Made by a program: the position numbers and the translations under genes. DNA of 64,000 bases from Amoebophrya sp. A120. Lineage: Eukaryota; Sar; Dinophyceae; Syndiniales; Amoebophryaceae. Below, in pieces: positions 44,101 to 55,600 of the stretch (position 1 is the stretch's first letter; each line of letters opens with the position of its first letter). The stretch covers positions 5,795,985 to 5,859,984 of the forward strand of contig CAJINV010000003.1 in NCBI GenBank assembly GCA_905178155.1. The letters run 5' to 3'. Under the pieces are notes generated by a model that made no database searches, was not told the origin of the DNA, and was given only the letters and a program-made list of their open reading frames with translations.

Positions 44101-45974
44101 CCGCGGCGGCCGCGTCCTCCCAACAGCAGGCCAATGCCGTCGATTGCTCCGACGCGGGCGGATCCGGAAGGTCTCTGACGTTGCAAAACGTCGACCATTT
44201 TCTCCAGATCTTGCGCTTGCTGCTGGACGCTGACGAACACGAAGAGTACCTGCAGGAGCGGGCGGTGATTGAAGAAAGCGAACTGTCCGACGAGGATACA
44301 ATTCAGCTGCGTGAGGTGTGTATCAAGCGCAATAATACAAATATGTCTGGATCTGAAACAGAGCAGATGAAGCTTGTCATGCAATTTCTGCATCTGCATG
44401 ATCTGCAACACGGTCTGGAATGCACACAGAGCATGGCATATTCTGTCCAGTCTGCATGAGAACTGGCCTCCTCTCCTGAAGACAAAGTCGCGCTCCTTTT
44501 GCTGACATAAGATGCAGCGGAAATAATTTTCGTTTGTTCCAGGACCTGCATGATCAGAAGTTTGCATCCCTCCAGAGCCAGGCGTATAATTTGCAATGCA
44601 TAGTGTACCAGGACTATGTGGAGCTCGCGGATGACCACCCGTTTGTCGGGCTTTTTGCGATCAAGCAAATGCTGAAGGTTGGCCTCGAGATGAAACTGGG
44701 CAAGGAGGACCTGAAGGAGATGCGCGAGATCTTCGATCGTTTCGCCATTGCGTGGCGCCGCGACGACGGCCGGGACACCTTCGTGCTGAGTTTTAGCGGC
44801 TTTCTGCGCTTTCTGCACGAGGTGCTCGTCAACGATTTCGCGGGGATCGTGAGCAAGTGCGCGGACACGCTCGTGGCGAAGAAGAAGGCACAAGCGATCA
44901 ACCCCGAACTACTCTCACTCGGAGACACAGGTATAGAAGATACTTGTGTATGATTTCTGGTGGTGTAGTCAACACATGGCATAGTAGCTGCGCCTCAAAG
45001 TAACTACTTGGTTGTATAAAGTTAAGAGCCACATGTCCTGCTTGTAGTCCTCTGAGCGCGGTCATGATGTGAACAAATATTTGATGTCCGATCATCATGT
45101 TAGTTTGTCCCCACACTGTCCGACGACGAATTCGTACAACCCGTAGAAATCTCGAATAACGACGAGAACCCTCAAACCACAACACACAGACTCCGATCCC
45201 GATGTGGAGGCGTGCCGACAGAGCAAGATGTTTGCCCGTACGAAGACGGACGGCAGTTTGTTGCATCTGCGTCGCGTGAGCGTCCGGGCGCAGCAGCCTG
45301 CAGAGTCGGACGATGAGGACGACGAGGACGATGCGTCGTTCCTGAGTTCGTCTTTGCAATTGGGCGGGAGCGGCGTCGTCGGCAAGCGACAGTCTTCGAA
45401 CTTTGCGAACCAGTACGCCAGTCCGGGCACGTTTCTAAAGCGGAAGCTGCAGAGTCAGGGGGAGGACGGGGTGGAACAAGTGCCTGGCCTGCTCGGCGCA
45501 GCAGACGAGCAAGAGCTACAACTTCTAAGGGGCGGAGAGATCGGCGGCGGGCAAGCTGCACTCGATGTAGATACATCGGTTGTCACCGGAGCGAGTGCGG
45601 CCCTTGGTGCACCAAAGGGAATCCTACGTTCCCCGTCCTCGTCGACGCAGACCGCAGGCCGGGCTTCGGTCGTCAAGGTTGGAGGGGACGAGGCGGAGAA
45701 GACCACGAAGGCCGATCTGCAGACGCGCCGGGTATCTCTCTTCGTACAGGAGGACTCCGAGTCGTGGAAAAACATGCGTAGCAACATGAGCACCTTGTTG
45801 GGTCACTTCGCGGAGCAGGATGAGGACGAAGAGGAACAGAAGTTGACTGCCGAACAGTTTCTCGAATGGTACGCAGACGAAACGGCAAAAATTGCGAGAA
45901 AGCGGCACACCTACCAGAAGCGCTTGTCAGTACTTCGCGCCTCCGGCGATCACGCTGGGTTTCGGTCTTCCTGA
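41107..45974 (+). CDS. Large EF-hand-like (calmodulin-fold) protein
   Basis: Exons 41107-42321, 42555-44320, 44608-44930 and 45190-45974 give 1362 residues. Introns 1 and 3 are canonical (GTGAGC...ACAG; GTATAG...ACAG); intron 2 is an introner. Exon 1 encodes a basic low-complexity N-terminus. Exons 2 and 3 hold repeated helix-loop-helix units resembling EF-hands: ELDDVRRAFSLDYPSPMDIH followed by LQNCLRFFGYNACP; AKLLREVYGKCFAKDKSLLT with GQLLKLLKNLGL; DLKEMREIFDRFAIAWRRDD with SFSGFLRFLHEV. The canonical DxDxDG calcium loops are degraded, so calcium binding is doubtful. Between them lie Ser/Ala/Gln-rich linkers. The C-terminal exon is disordered with acidic clusters. It may be a cytoskeletal or signalling scaffold; no specific orthologue recognised. 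Confidence 0.75.
44321..44602. mobile_element. Introner, family A, diverged copy (282 bp)
   Basis: The left end TATCAAGCGCAATAATACAA (then ATATGTCTGGATCTGAA) and the right end reverse-complemented TATGCATTGCAAATTATACG (then CCTGGCTCTGGAGGG) are degraded family A termini. Flanks are GTGTG (44316-44320) and GTGTA (44603-44607). Joining gives REV(C/Y)QDYVELADDHPF in frame. Because the flank ends in G, a GTATCA...GCATAG canonical pair also exists and is in frame, so this old copy may have become an ordinary intron. Confidence 0.75.
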
Positions 45975-46570
45975 TTCATAGCGATCCGATGTGGCCTCTG
46001 TCAGTTTATTTTGGCAGGGAACCAAGTGGGGAGCGAAGGCGAAGAGGGCACCTTCAGTGCAGTGAAAACCATGGACGAAAAAGTACAGTTTTGTGGCACG
46101 AACTATGCGAAAACGAACTCATACTCATAGTATCCAGTGAAGATACAGAGGGACACTTCTAGCAATATCAGCAAATAGTATTGAAAATAGTCTGATGCGT
46201 GTAAAGACGCAAAAAGAAAAAACACGATATCGAACTTAGCACATCGCAGGCGGCACCTGCAGGGAATATCCAGTGCCTCCTGTAGATTTCGTTGAACTCA
46301 TGGAGTACTGACTGGACCTTTTTTTCGTATGCTAGCTGGTGTGTGATTTTTTTTCTTAGCTCGGACCATCCATCGTAAGTTGGTGAGATCAAGGTCATAC
46401 TTTGCTGGAGCTCGTGTTGATGTATTGCTTTTACAAAGCCATTGATGCTTGTGCGCGGGTCACGACACCTTTACTCGACGATGTCCGTGCAGCCTTAGTT
46501 CTGCAGTCTTGCTCTCAGGTTCCAGTCAATCCAGAAGCTATGACTCAGAGGATCTTACGTTCGTGATCGC
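45975..46570. other. Intergenic
   Basis: No supported gene; short open frames only. 46160-46230 is AT-rich. Confidence 0.55.
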
Positions 46571-48643
46571 ATGACATCGAACCGTGGTGACGCGCCTCGC
46601 AGATCCACGCCATTCGTCGTGTCGTATTTTTCCTTTCGTCTTTTCTATACCGGGAACTTCAATTTCTGTCGACTTTCAACGTCGTCACTTTGGTTGCTTT
46701 CTCCTTTTGTGTTTGTCGTGACAGGACCAGTGCCCTTCGTCCACTCCGCACCGAACTTGTTCGCATCTCCAGACGAGCTCTTCGGTTCTGCTTCCTCAGT
46801 CGAGTTAGAGCGAGCAAAGAGCGGTGGAGGCGCTGACAGCTGCAGCTCTCGCGGTCTTACAACCACAGAGCGTGGTCTTGGTGGACTACTGGATTACGAT
46901 CGCAGCGCTGTCGCCCGGTTTGCAGCCCGGCACGAGTACTTGGGTGCATTGCTCGAGCACCGCGGCGCAAAGCGCGGCGTCGAGCTCGGTGTGCAGCGTG
47001 GGATTTTCAGCGTCGAACTGCTGCAGCGCTGGCGCAGCTTCGAGGAGTATGTATTGGTGGATCTGTGGGGAAAGACGGCCGCAGACGTCGTGTACCTCGA
47101 CGCCAGTGGCGCGGTATCGGAGGATACGCAGGAGCAGTTCCTGGAGGAGGCCGTGCAGAGCCTGAGAAAAAGCGTCCTTGAAAGGAGCGAGCATGCGGAA
47201 GGAGCCGTCAGTTTCGTTCACAACAGCACGACGACCACAGCACAGGATACTACACACGTGGGGAAACGCATCCGCGTATGCCGAAATCTTACTTCGAGTT
47301 GCGTTGCGCACTTTCCCGATGGCTACTTCGATTTCGTGTATGTCGACGCGCGACACGACTACAAGGGCGTCAAGGAAGATTTGGAGCTCTGGCTTCCCAA
47401 ACTCCGACCGAACGGCATTATCGCGGGGCACGACTTTCTGACGGCTGCGGAGCACCGGTTTCACACGGGGCACAGTGCCGATCGGTACGAGATAAATTTC
47501 GACGGTTCAATTGATCTCACTGGGCGCGCTGTGCAGGGTGCCGTGATGGATTTTTTCGGAACACGGGATTTTTTACCTCTGCGTACCATTGACCAATTTA
47601 CCGAGCATCGGTCTTGGCTTGTAGATTTGCGGCGTCCACCTCGTGAAGATCAAGATCTTCGAAATGAGAAACAGGTCGCCTTGCCGCGAGTTATTCACGC
47701 CTTCTGGGTTGGCGCGTATCCCGAAGGGTTCTGTGGAACAGAAGAACAAACTCTATATGCAGCCACTCAAGAAGAAAACGGGTCTTTGTCTTCCGAACGC
47801 TCCCTTCCGCTGCAGCGGAACTTGAGAACCCTGGAGGTACTCCACGCGGATTGGCCCATCGTGTTGTGGACTCCGGAGCTACTGCTTGAACATTGGACAA
47901 GGTTGTTCGGAAGTAGGGACGGTGCTGACCAGGAGGTTCGAGGTTTGCAGGAGCACCTGCGGGCACTTGCAAAGCGTCTGCAAGCGGGAGCGCAAACGTT
48001 TTGCGCGAGCGGAGGTAGCCGCAAAAGATCAGATTTTTTGCTTGATCAACATCCTAAACCAAATGACGCCGACTGGTTTGGATCCTCTGCGGTCAAGGAG
48101 CTACTGCGTTTTTCTGTGCTGTCGGTCTTCGGCGGCATCTTTCTGGACCTGGAGCATCTGGTGCTCGCCCGCACGAGCTTTCTAGCGGTTCTGCAGGCGA
48201 CGGATTTGCATTTGCGTCAGCTCCGCCGGCCCCGGTCGTTCGAGGTGTTTGCTCAATGCGAAGCGCCCGCTGCCTCGCTCTACTGGGGCTTGGATGATTA
48301 CAAACACGGAGCGGGCGTCGTCATCAACCACCATTTAGCCGCCGTGCCGTGCCTCCAAGTCTCTACCAAATTTGTGGCAGCCGTGCCCGGGGCGTCGACT
48401 ATCCGGCAGCAAAGGGATCACCTGCTGCGCCAGGTTCTTGGGGCCGAAGTGAAGGCGGAAAATCAATATGGCCGTCGCGGTACGACCTCTGGGAAAGGGA
48501 GGATCTCGTCCGCGACTGTGTCGTGGACGCAAGTGTTTGTGGCTAACGCGCAACAAGCGAAAAACGCAACCCTAGCTCTCCTACGAGACGGGGTTCCGTT
48601 TTGTTTGAAAGACGTCGCAGTGCAGCGCAGCTCTTGCGCTTAG
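46571..48643 (+). CDS. Fusion of class I methyltransferase and GT32-like glycosyltransferase
   Basis: Single exon, 690 residues, ATG at 46571. An N-terminal hydrophobic segment (residues about 38-60) serves as signal anchor. Residues about 115-320 form a SAM-dependent methyltransferase of the Methyltransf_24 type: GVELGVQRGIFSVELLQRW as the glycine motif and FDFVYVDARHDYKGVKEDLE, then GIIAGHDF. Residues about 375-640 resemble the DXD-sugar-binding GT32 family: LPRVIHAFWVGAYPEGF, WPIVLWTPELL and SSAVKELLRFSVLSVFGGIF followed by LDLEHLVL, where the usual DxD is DLE. The likely site is the Golgi lumen, with the two activities acting on one glycan (sugar addition and O-methylation). That pairing is inference; both domain calls rest on visible motifs. 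Conservative replacement of the second Asp by Glu may weaken metal binding. Confidence 0.8.
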   Translation: MTSNRGDAPRRSTPFVVSYFSFRLFYTGNFNFCRLSTSSLWLLSPFVFVVTGPVPFVHSAPNLFASPDELFGSASSVELERAKSGGGADSCSSRGLTTTERGLGGLLDYDRSAVARFAARHEYLGALLEHRGAKRGVELGVQRGIFSVELLQRWRSFEEYVLVDLWGKTAADVVYLDASGAVSEDTQEQFLEEAVQSLRKSVLERSEHAEGAVSFVHNSTTTTAQDTTHVGKRIRVCRNLTSSCVAHFPDGYFDFVYVDARHDYKGVKEDLELWLPKLRPNGIIAGHDFLTAAEHRFHTGHSADRYEINFDGSIDLTGRAVQGAVMDFFGTRDFLPLRTIDQFTEHRSWLVDLRRPPREDQDLRNEKQVALPRVIHAFWVGAYPEGFCGTEEQTLYAATQEENGSLSSERSLPLQRNLRTLEVLHADWPIVLWTPELLLEHWTRLFGSRDGADQEVRGLQEHLRALAKRLQAGAQTFCASGGSRKRSDFLLDQHPKPNDADWFGSSAVKELLRFSVLSVFGGIFLDLEHLVLARTSFLAVLQATDLHLRQLRRPRSFEVFAQCEAPAASLYWGLDDYKHGAGVVINHHLAAVPCLQVSTKFVAAVPGASTIRQQRDHLLRQVLGAEVKAENQYGRRGTTSGKGRISSATVSWTQVFVANAQQAKNATLALLRDGVPFCLKDVAVQRSSCA

Positions 48644-49197
48644 ACCGAATTAGGATATGATAGGTCATTTATTCCGTCGCAGACGTTTCTTTTCCTGCTG
48701 TTGTTTGCACTTGTTTTCGGTGTTTATTGCCGCTCAGCGCCACCGCCCGCTCTTTGGGAAGCTGGCATATCGTCGTGAGTCATGATAGTATAAAAATTCG
48801 CTTTACTGAAGATTGATCGCAGTCGCGTCGATATCGATTCGTACCCTTCGTTGAGAGCATAATCTTCGTAGACAGGACTCATTAATATTACCCTAATCGT
48901 GAGCGATCCGAAGAGATCTGTTGTCGCCTCCTCGTTCGCACAAATCGATCTTGACAGGTGAGGGTGTCGCTCCGTAGAAACGAATCTTGCATCCACCTGG
49001 TCACATCCATCTGCAACCCGACGACGGCAGTGTGTCGCAGGTGTAATATCTGCGGATTATCGAAATTGATCCATACTACTTAAGATAGAGATCATTCAGA
49101 TTATCAAAGGTGAATTGCATAGTACTGCTGGGAGAAACGACATTCTTGACTCCTCCCACTTAGACTTTGTAGAAGAGAAGAACAAAAATCAAACAAA
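48644..49197. other. Intergenic
   Basis: No supported gene. AT-rich before the ATG at 49198, which follows AACAAA. Confidence 0.6.
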
Positions 49198-51713
49198 ATG
49201 GAGTTCTTTCGTTTCCTTGGCTTGGGTCGTGAGGGTTGCTTCGAGCCGTCGCCCTTTCTGGACCTGTACTTTCACTTGCACGAAGTCAAGGCCATCGATG
49301 GCGACGAAGAGAGGCAGGTGTCCCTCCTCGTTCGCTCCCACACCGTCCCGGAAGACTGCCGGCGGTTTGTCTTCAAGTACCCCCAGGAACAGTGCCTCTT
49401 CCTGCACGAGGTGCCACGTGACGCGGTGCTGCTGTTCCAGGTGTGGCAGTGTGGTAAGGAGAAGCACCAAGGAAATCGGGTCGTTGCGGAGACCACATTG
49501 AACGTGTCGGACGAAATCTCCTACATGCGCTGGCTCTGTCTGAAGCGATTGTCGCAGCCCAGTATCGAAGGTGCAATTAGCATACGAAAAAAGCAAAATT
49601 TCGGCGTGTTTTTTTGATTTCTTTGAGTGCTTGATAGCGCTAGAGATTCGTCTAAGTTGTAAGTATACATGGTCTTGAGCTGGAAAGATGTTTCTCTGTG
49701 CAAAGTAGCTGCTGGGAGTAGAACTGCATGCAATTATTGTATCAGGGTCCGCCAGTTTAGCCGAACTTGCTACACCGATACCGAAACACCCCGAGCTGCA
49801 GACCGTGGCGTCGAAGAAGGCATTGGTAGACGAAAAGTGCGGAGATTTTCCCTCGAAACCTATCGCAAAAGAACCAACTGCGACCAAGGACTCGGAGACG
49901 ACGAGCTCGTCCTGGGTGGACACCAGTCTCCTGGCGTGCTTCTCTCTCTTCCCCAGCGACGACGCGAAGACCCACTTTCCGCTGCACCCCCTCGAAACGA
50001 ACAGCGACTTCCGCGCCCGCGCGTGGCACCCGCTGCTGGAAGCCTGTGAGGTGCAGCACTCGTGGCTCTCCGCGGCCCTGGACGAGGAAGTGAAGCGGTC
50101 CAGCAACGTAGTACCTGGCAACAAAACGATCCAGGGTGATGCGGACCACGTTCTGGCGGTGACGACAGGCGGAACCACTACGAAAGAAACTGCCGCGGGC
50201 TCGCGGTCCAGCAAGAGTGGCAGCAAGGAAAGCACTTCCAGTGCAGCGGTATCGATTTGCTTTTTTGTACTGTTAATGTAGCCAGAGGAATAAGCTATCG
50301 GAGGGGGTCGCTCAAAAATACTCCTTGCGTGCGCACTGTACACAACACGGCACCTGCAGCTTGTAGCGTTTTCTATCGACTTGTAGCTGATGAAAGAGCT
50401 GTTCTGCAGCTTCGTCGTGTTTAAATACTTGAGCACTCATCTCTTAAAAACAAAACAACCTCAGGAATCGAGCGGAATTGATGCAACGTCGAGTGCGCGG
50501 ACGAACAAGGGGGGGAGCAGCAGTGCGTTTCGCCGGGTCAGCACGGTCGCAGAGGAGGCGGAGGCTGCCGCAGATCAGGCGCTGAAGGACATCGAGATCC
50601 GGGCCCTGAAGCGGCAGGTCGAGCAACTGAACGAGAAGTTGACGCAGCGGGAACGGGAGCGGGAGAACCTGCAGGAAGAGTTTGAGCTCACTATTACAAT
50701 GAAAAATGCCCCCTCCCCATATCAAAACGGAAATCTGTGATGCAAATTTGTGGTCACAAATCAGCTTTGTGATGCTAGAAGGCAAAAGATGCGGACTGTA
50801 GTGCTGTCTAGCGTGGGAAAGCCTTGCAGCTCCAGGATGGCAGGAGGCAACTGGAAGTGGGAAACAGCATGACAGATTACCTGCAATTTAGGCCGCAGCT
50901 TCGTCTCTTGGCCTTCTAGCAATACAAGTCGATTTGTGTACTCGAATACAGCATCACAAATTCGCGCATCTTCCGTTTCCGATATGGGGTGGAGGCTTTT
51001 TTCACTTTGATACTCACCCGCTCGTCGAACGCCGGCGTGGTGGGGGGCCTGCGCCGACGACAAGAAACCGAGGCGATCAAGCACCGCGACGAAGTGGCCC
51101 GCCTCGAGCAGCTCGTGGCCAAGAAGGACGCAACCTTGAAGGTATGTCCCGTTTTTCATCGCGGTTGTAAGCACTTACTTCCCAGAAGGGGACTTTGTAC
51201 TTGTAGCTACGAAGGCGAAGACAAAAATATCTTGCAAGCCTGTGAAGATTCAAAGCCGTACGGTTCTCCCCACCCTAGCTCTACGGTAAAATTAAATTCC
51301 AGCACTTGGGGTAGCGTTAAAGAAAAATGTTAAAGTACGAGATTTGCTCATCTCTGTTCTGAGAAGACTTTTGATTCTGTGTTGCCCAGGAACTGCTGCG
51401 CAAGTCGAATTTGAAGATTGACGAGGGTAATGCGACCATTTTGAAGCTGAAGGCCGAGCGGGATCAGCAGGCGAAGCTAGCGGAGGCGCGGGAACAGGAA
51501 AAACGCGAGGTGTCTACCAAGCTAAAAGGCCGGGAAACGGAGCTCCAGCACCTGCATGAGAAGAACTCCGAACTGCTGAAGATTGTGCAGTCACTGTATG
51601 ACAGCTCAGACCAGCAAGGCCTCTCGCTCGACCGGAACAGCATCGATGCCTTCCAACGCAAGTGGAGCACAGTTACCACTCCGGCAACCGCAACCAAAAA
51701 CCAGCAGTTCTAG
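49198..51713 (+). CDS. C2-like domain plus coiled-coil protein
   Basis: Exons 49198-49570, 49746-50248, 50465-50691, 51018-51141 and 51390-51713 give 516 residues. Introns 1, 2 and 4 are GT-AG with matching phases; intron 3 is an introner. Residues 1-125 form a beta-rich domain (FLDLYFHLHEVKAIDGDEER...LLVRSHTVPEDCRRFVFKYP...AVLLFQVWQ), which resembles a C2-type fold without obvious calcium aspartates. A Ser/Thr-rich linker follows. From about residue 320 on there is a nearly continuous heptad coiled coil (IRALKRQVEQLNEKLTQRER; EVARLEQLVAKKDATLK; LKLKAERDQQAKLAEAREQE). The architecture suggests a membrane- or cytoskeleton-linked structural protein such as a basal-body or ciliary component. That role is speculative. 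Confidence 0.72.
50692..51012. mobile_element. Introner, family B (321 bp)
   Basis: The left end TATTACAATGAAAAATGCCC (then CCTCCCCATATC) and the right end reverse-complemented TATCAAAGTGAAAAAAGCCT (then CCACCCCATATCGGAAACGG) are clear inverted repeats of about 40 bp. The duplication CTCAC is perfect (50687-50691 and 51013-51017). Joining gives GAG-CTC-ACC-CGC (ELTR) within a coiled coil. No GT lies near the left end, so canonical splicing at the boundary is impossible. Same family as 6822-7065. Confidence 0.9.
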
Positions 51714-52601
51714 AGATCTCAGATTGATCATTGTTGTTCTTTTCAGCACCTTTATTCCAAGTTGTTACAATAGAAGAAGAAGACAAAAAGAATCCAATAC
51801 CAATGTCACTGCAAATTAATGTTTGAAGCGAATGAATTGCAAGAGTTGTTGAACTTTCACACCTTCCCTGTTCTGTATGACCCTACACTGATGGCTGCAT
51901 CCGCCGAGGTTGTGGCTTCCAATCAAATTTTGGTACGTTACTTCCATGTACAGTCTCAGGCAGAGTTGCCGCAGGAGATCAAAGTAAAAGACAGTACTTT
52001 ATCTTCCAAGAATGTACGGAATGTTGTCAGTGGTGGAACTTTTCCCAAAATTGATCTACGCACCGAATTGTACTTTAATTTCCTCAATTGTCGGCTACGA
52101 TGCGCTGGACAGATTTTGCCTCGTGTAAAACACAGTCATGCGCAGCTAGCAGTAGAGAGCTGCGGAAAATCCATCAGGAAGAAGCGATATTGGGATCGCT
52201 CCCGATCCGTGAATCCGGCACGATGGATGCTTTTGTGGGAAACGATGAGACGCAGGATAGATGACCGGAGGATCTTCCGGGGATGAGAATCAAGGGTTTT
52301 CTTAACGCGGGATTAAACATGAAGATCCGGAGGTCGTGTTGCCCTTGCAGTGTTCATGTAGTCGGAACAGCCAGTTCTTTTTCCTCCAGCACATGGCTTC
52401 AAATGCAGACTTTTCAGAGACAGAGCGTGAGTGAGAGGTATAAGAAAGTGCGAGGGGCGGGCTCTCCAAGGCCACGGAGAAGTAACCAGGCATAGCCGGC
52501 CCATCTAGAGAATCGTCGCTTGTTGTTGCAGATTGAATCGTCCGCATGTCTGGGCTAGGCTGATTCTGACGTGCTTGGCCCGTGTGTGCCATTTTCTGTT
52601 G
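51714..52601. other. Intergenic, with one weak open frame
   Basis: An ATG-initiated frame of 155 codons at 51819-52286 is open on the + strand. Its composition and lack of any domain leave it doubtful; it could be a lineage-specific gene or chance. The rest holds nothing recognisable. Confidence 0.4.
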
Positions 52602-55600
52602 ATGAGAAAAGGGAGTGATCTGTTTCCTGTGCCCATCAAGCGGAAGCAGCCGGTGACAGACTTGCACATCCATGCGAATGCAACATTGCCGACCGCAAGC
52701 GGCTCAGCGGCACAAGCCGGCACCTCGCGCCAGGCAGCGACGTCGAGTGCAGGCGCAGGTCCTCCGCTCTCCTTCTCTTCCGCTGTCCGAGCAGGTGTGC
52801 AGCTTGGAATACATGGGGGATCCCTCGGTCTGCAGCGAGATAATTGCATTTCGACTGCGGTCTCCAGGCAAGATGCAGACGCAGGCGCAACCACCAAACA
52901 AACAAGCCAGAGGACGTCACGGCTTCAGTCGCAGTCTGGTCGTGCGCCGGACACAACTGCAGCACGGGAATCCCGCGAGGCGCGCCTCCTTAGGGACGGG
53001 ACCACTCCACCCGCGAGTTGTACAACGAGACCAACAGGATCTCCTTCTGCCGGTAAGAAGTCACTGTCCAGTGGTGCGAAGGAACATGAAGGCAGCGTCG
53101 CGCTCGCCAACCAGCAAAAAAACGCTCTCCCAAAAGCGCTTACGCAGATCGCGGCAGACGAGAACAGCAAAAAGAAGCCGGAAAACGCGGTGGCAGGGGC
53201 TGCAGAGCAGGAACGAGCGAGGGCGCTGCTGACCGGCAAGGGCGGTTCTGGAAACCCAGCTCTAGTATCGGCTGCCTCGACTTCTCCGTCCGCTGGCGGT
53301 GTCGATGAACAAAAGCGACCTGGACCGTCAGCCGGAGGCCGAGACTCTGGCCGTGTAGCCGTTCAGGATGTTGAACAAACCAGTGGTCGTACAGAGCAGA
53401 GTAAAGCAGCGACGTCGGAGGCTGCTGCGGGGGACCCGACCAGTAGCAAGGCATCCAGGGCAGAGAAGGCAAAGAAGCTTCTGCAGAGCCACCGAAACTT
53501 TCTGAAGTACATGCAGACTGGGTTGGCCAATTGCTCGACCAAAAATGCCGCCGTGGACGAGACCACGCATCCGTTTCCGGAGCGCAAAATCCACTACTGC
53601 ATCCAGTTCGGGAATAACAGCGCGCTGATCCGGCAGTTACTGCGGCAAATCAAGTGCTTTGCGCCGACGTTGGGGGATCCACAGAATCGGTTTTCGCACG
53701 TGCGCTATGAAGAGAAGATTGCCACCGTGACACCGAAGGAAGTATGCCAATTGCACGACGTAAACCTGACGCCCTGCGACTTTCTCTGGACGCAGTACAA
53801 GTGTCGCAAGTTTTTCGACGTAATGCGGGGGCAGGCGGACGAGTTTGCTTTCGTGTCCAAGAACACCGAGGACGCATGCGAAATCTCGATGCTGCCCCCC
53901 GGGCGGGCTCGCAAGCTCGTAGCAGCGCTCGCCCAGAAGCAAAATCGCACGAAGAGTCCCACGCGCGGCACTGCACAAGTGCCAGCGGGCACCTCGTCGA
54001 TCTCGATTGGCTTTGGCAGAGGCATCGGCGCGACTAAGCCGCCTGCAAAAGCTGTGGCCACGACGCCTCTCGCGAACAAAACTAGGGACGTGATACAGGA
54101 ACACGCTCGAACTCTGTCTACCCAATTGTCTCCGAGCAACACGGGGATGGTAGGCCCAGGAAGTACACCGATTATGCCGGAAACAACTCCTCCAAAAACG
54201 GCTCGGGGACCAACGGAAGATGGTGCCACACCAGTTGCTTGCTCAAGTCCAACATCAAAAGGCACGCCCGCCCGGCTCAAGCTTGACGTGCCCGTTCGTC
54301 AGGAGGACTCGTCACTAGTGGTCTCCTTTTCATCGGGAGCCGAGGACGTCGAGAGCACTTCTGCCGGTGAAAATTCATCCTCGGCCGCTTCCTCAATTCC
54401 GCAGGGCGTTACACCGGCCGGAGCGACGCCGTCGAGCGTACTTGGCACTGCCAGCGAGGGACCGCTGGAGGAAAGAACGATCCTGCCGTCCCACTCTTCC
54501 ACTGTGGATACATCTTCAAGTGGAGGTTGCGATAATGTGCCAACCGCTACGACAGAAACTCCCTCGTCTCGGACTTCGTCATCCTCTGCGAGCAGTACGG
54601 CTAGAAGTGGCAAACCGACGTCAAGACGAGGACAAGCAAACGGGACGACGACGAGCAGAAATAAATCCGCAATATTATCGTCATCTCCATCTCCCATGGC
54701 GTTTCGAGACCTTCCGAAGGGTGGCGGTACAAGTACAACTCCTCTGCGCCACGAAAGCCGGTTCGTAGACGTTAGAAAAAGGCCGTGCGCGTACCACAAT
54801 CATTTAGAGGGTAACCAGGTGCTATGCACAAAAATCGGGCTCTTCGAGTGTCTGCGGCGCCATCTGGGCATCCCTGGCGTCTACCAGATTTTGCCGTTTG
54901 CCTATGTGGTGCGGAACGAGGAGGACATCGAGAATTTCGCCGACATATACAACATGTCCCTGTCCGCAAAGAAGGCCGCGTTCTTGCCCGCGGACGCCTA
55001 CAGTCGACGTGGCACCGAAGACAATATTTCCGCCAGCGGGCGCGGTTTGGAAGATCAAGATGCAGATGATTGCGGTCGTGAAACCAAAGAAGACAGTACT
55101 TCTTCGAGTTCTTGCGCAGGCAGCGATGCAGGAGCTGCAAGTGTGCAGCTTGCGAACAATCGACAAGAAGAAGAAGCACCCCTCGAAACGTCGGCGCTGA
55201 AAGATGACCAGTGGAACAAACGGGACGGCGCTTCTTCGAAAGGTTCGCTGCCCGCCACAGAGGTGGATGCGAGTCGGAAATCTTCAGTGTCGCTGCACAC
55301 CACCAGCGCAGATGCAAACACGAAAACAAAAAATTCGGGAACCAAGAACGCACCAGGTATGGATGGTCTGAGTACCACTCCACTTGATGAGGCGGAGGCG
55401 CGCGAAAGCGGGAGTGAAAGCACCGCCACGAAGATGGACGACGAGCAGCAGGAGAATGTGCGCGGTGGTACCATCGAGGACGCCGGAGATGAACAGAGCA
55501 ACACTGCCACTGCAGCGACTGATACAGGTTCATCAGAATCCATTGATGAGACACGACATCAAGTCAACCCAGAGGACGGTTCCGAGAGGACTAGACAAAC

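Noticed and set aside
54273-54284. GGCTCAAG in the TTLL exon as a spliced-leader relic
   Set aside because: Only 8 nt match and it sits within coding sequence.
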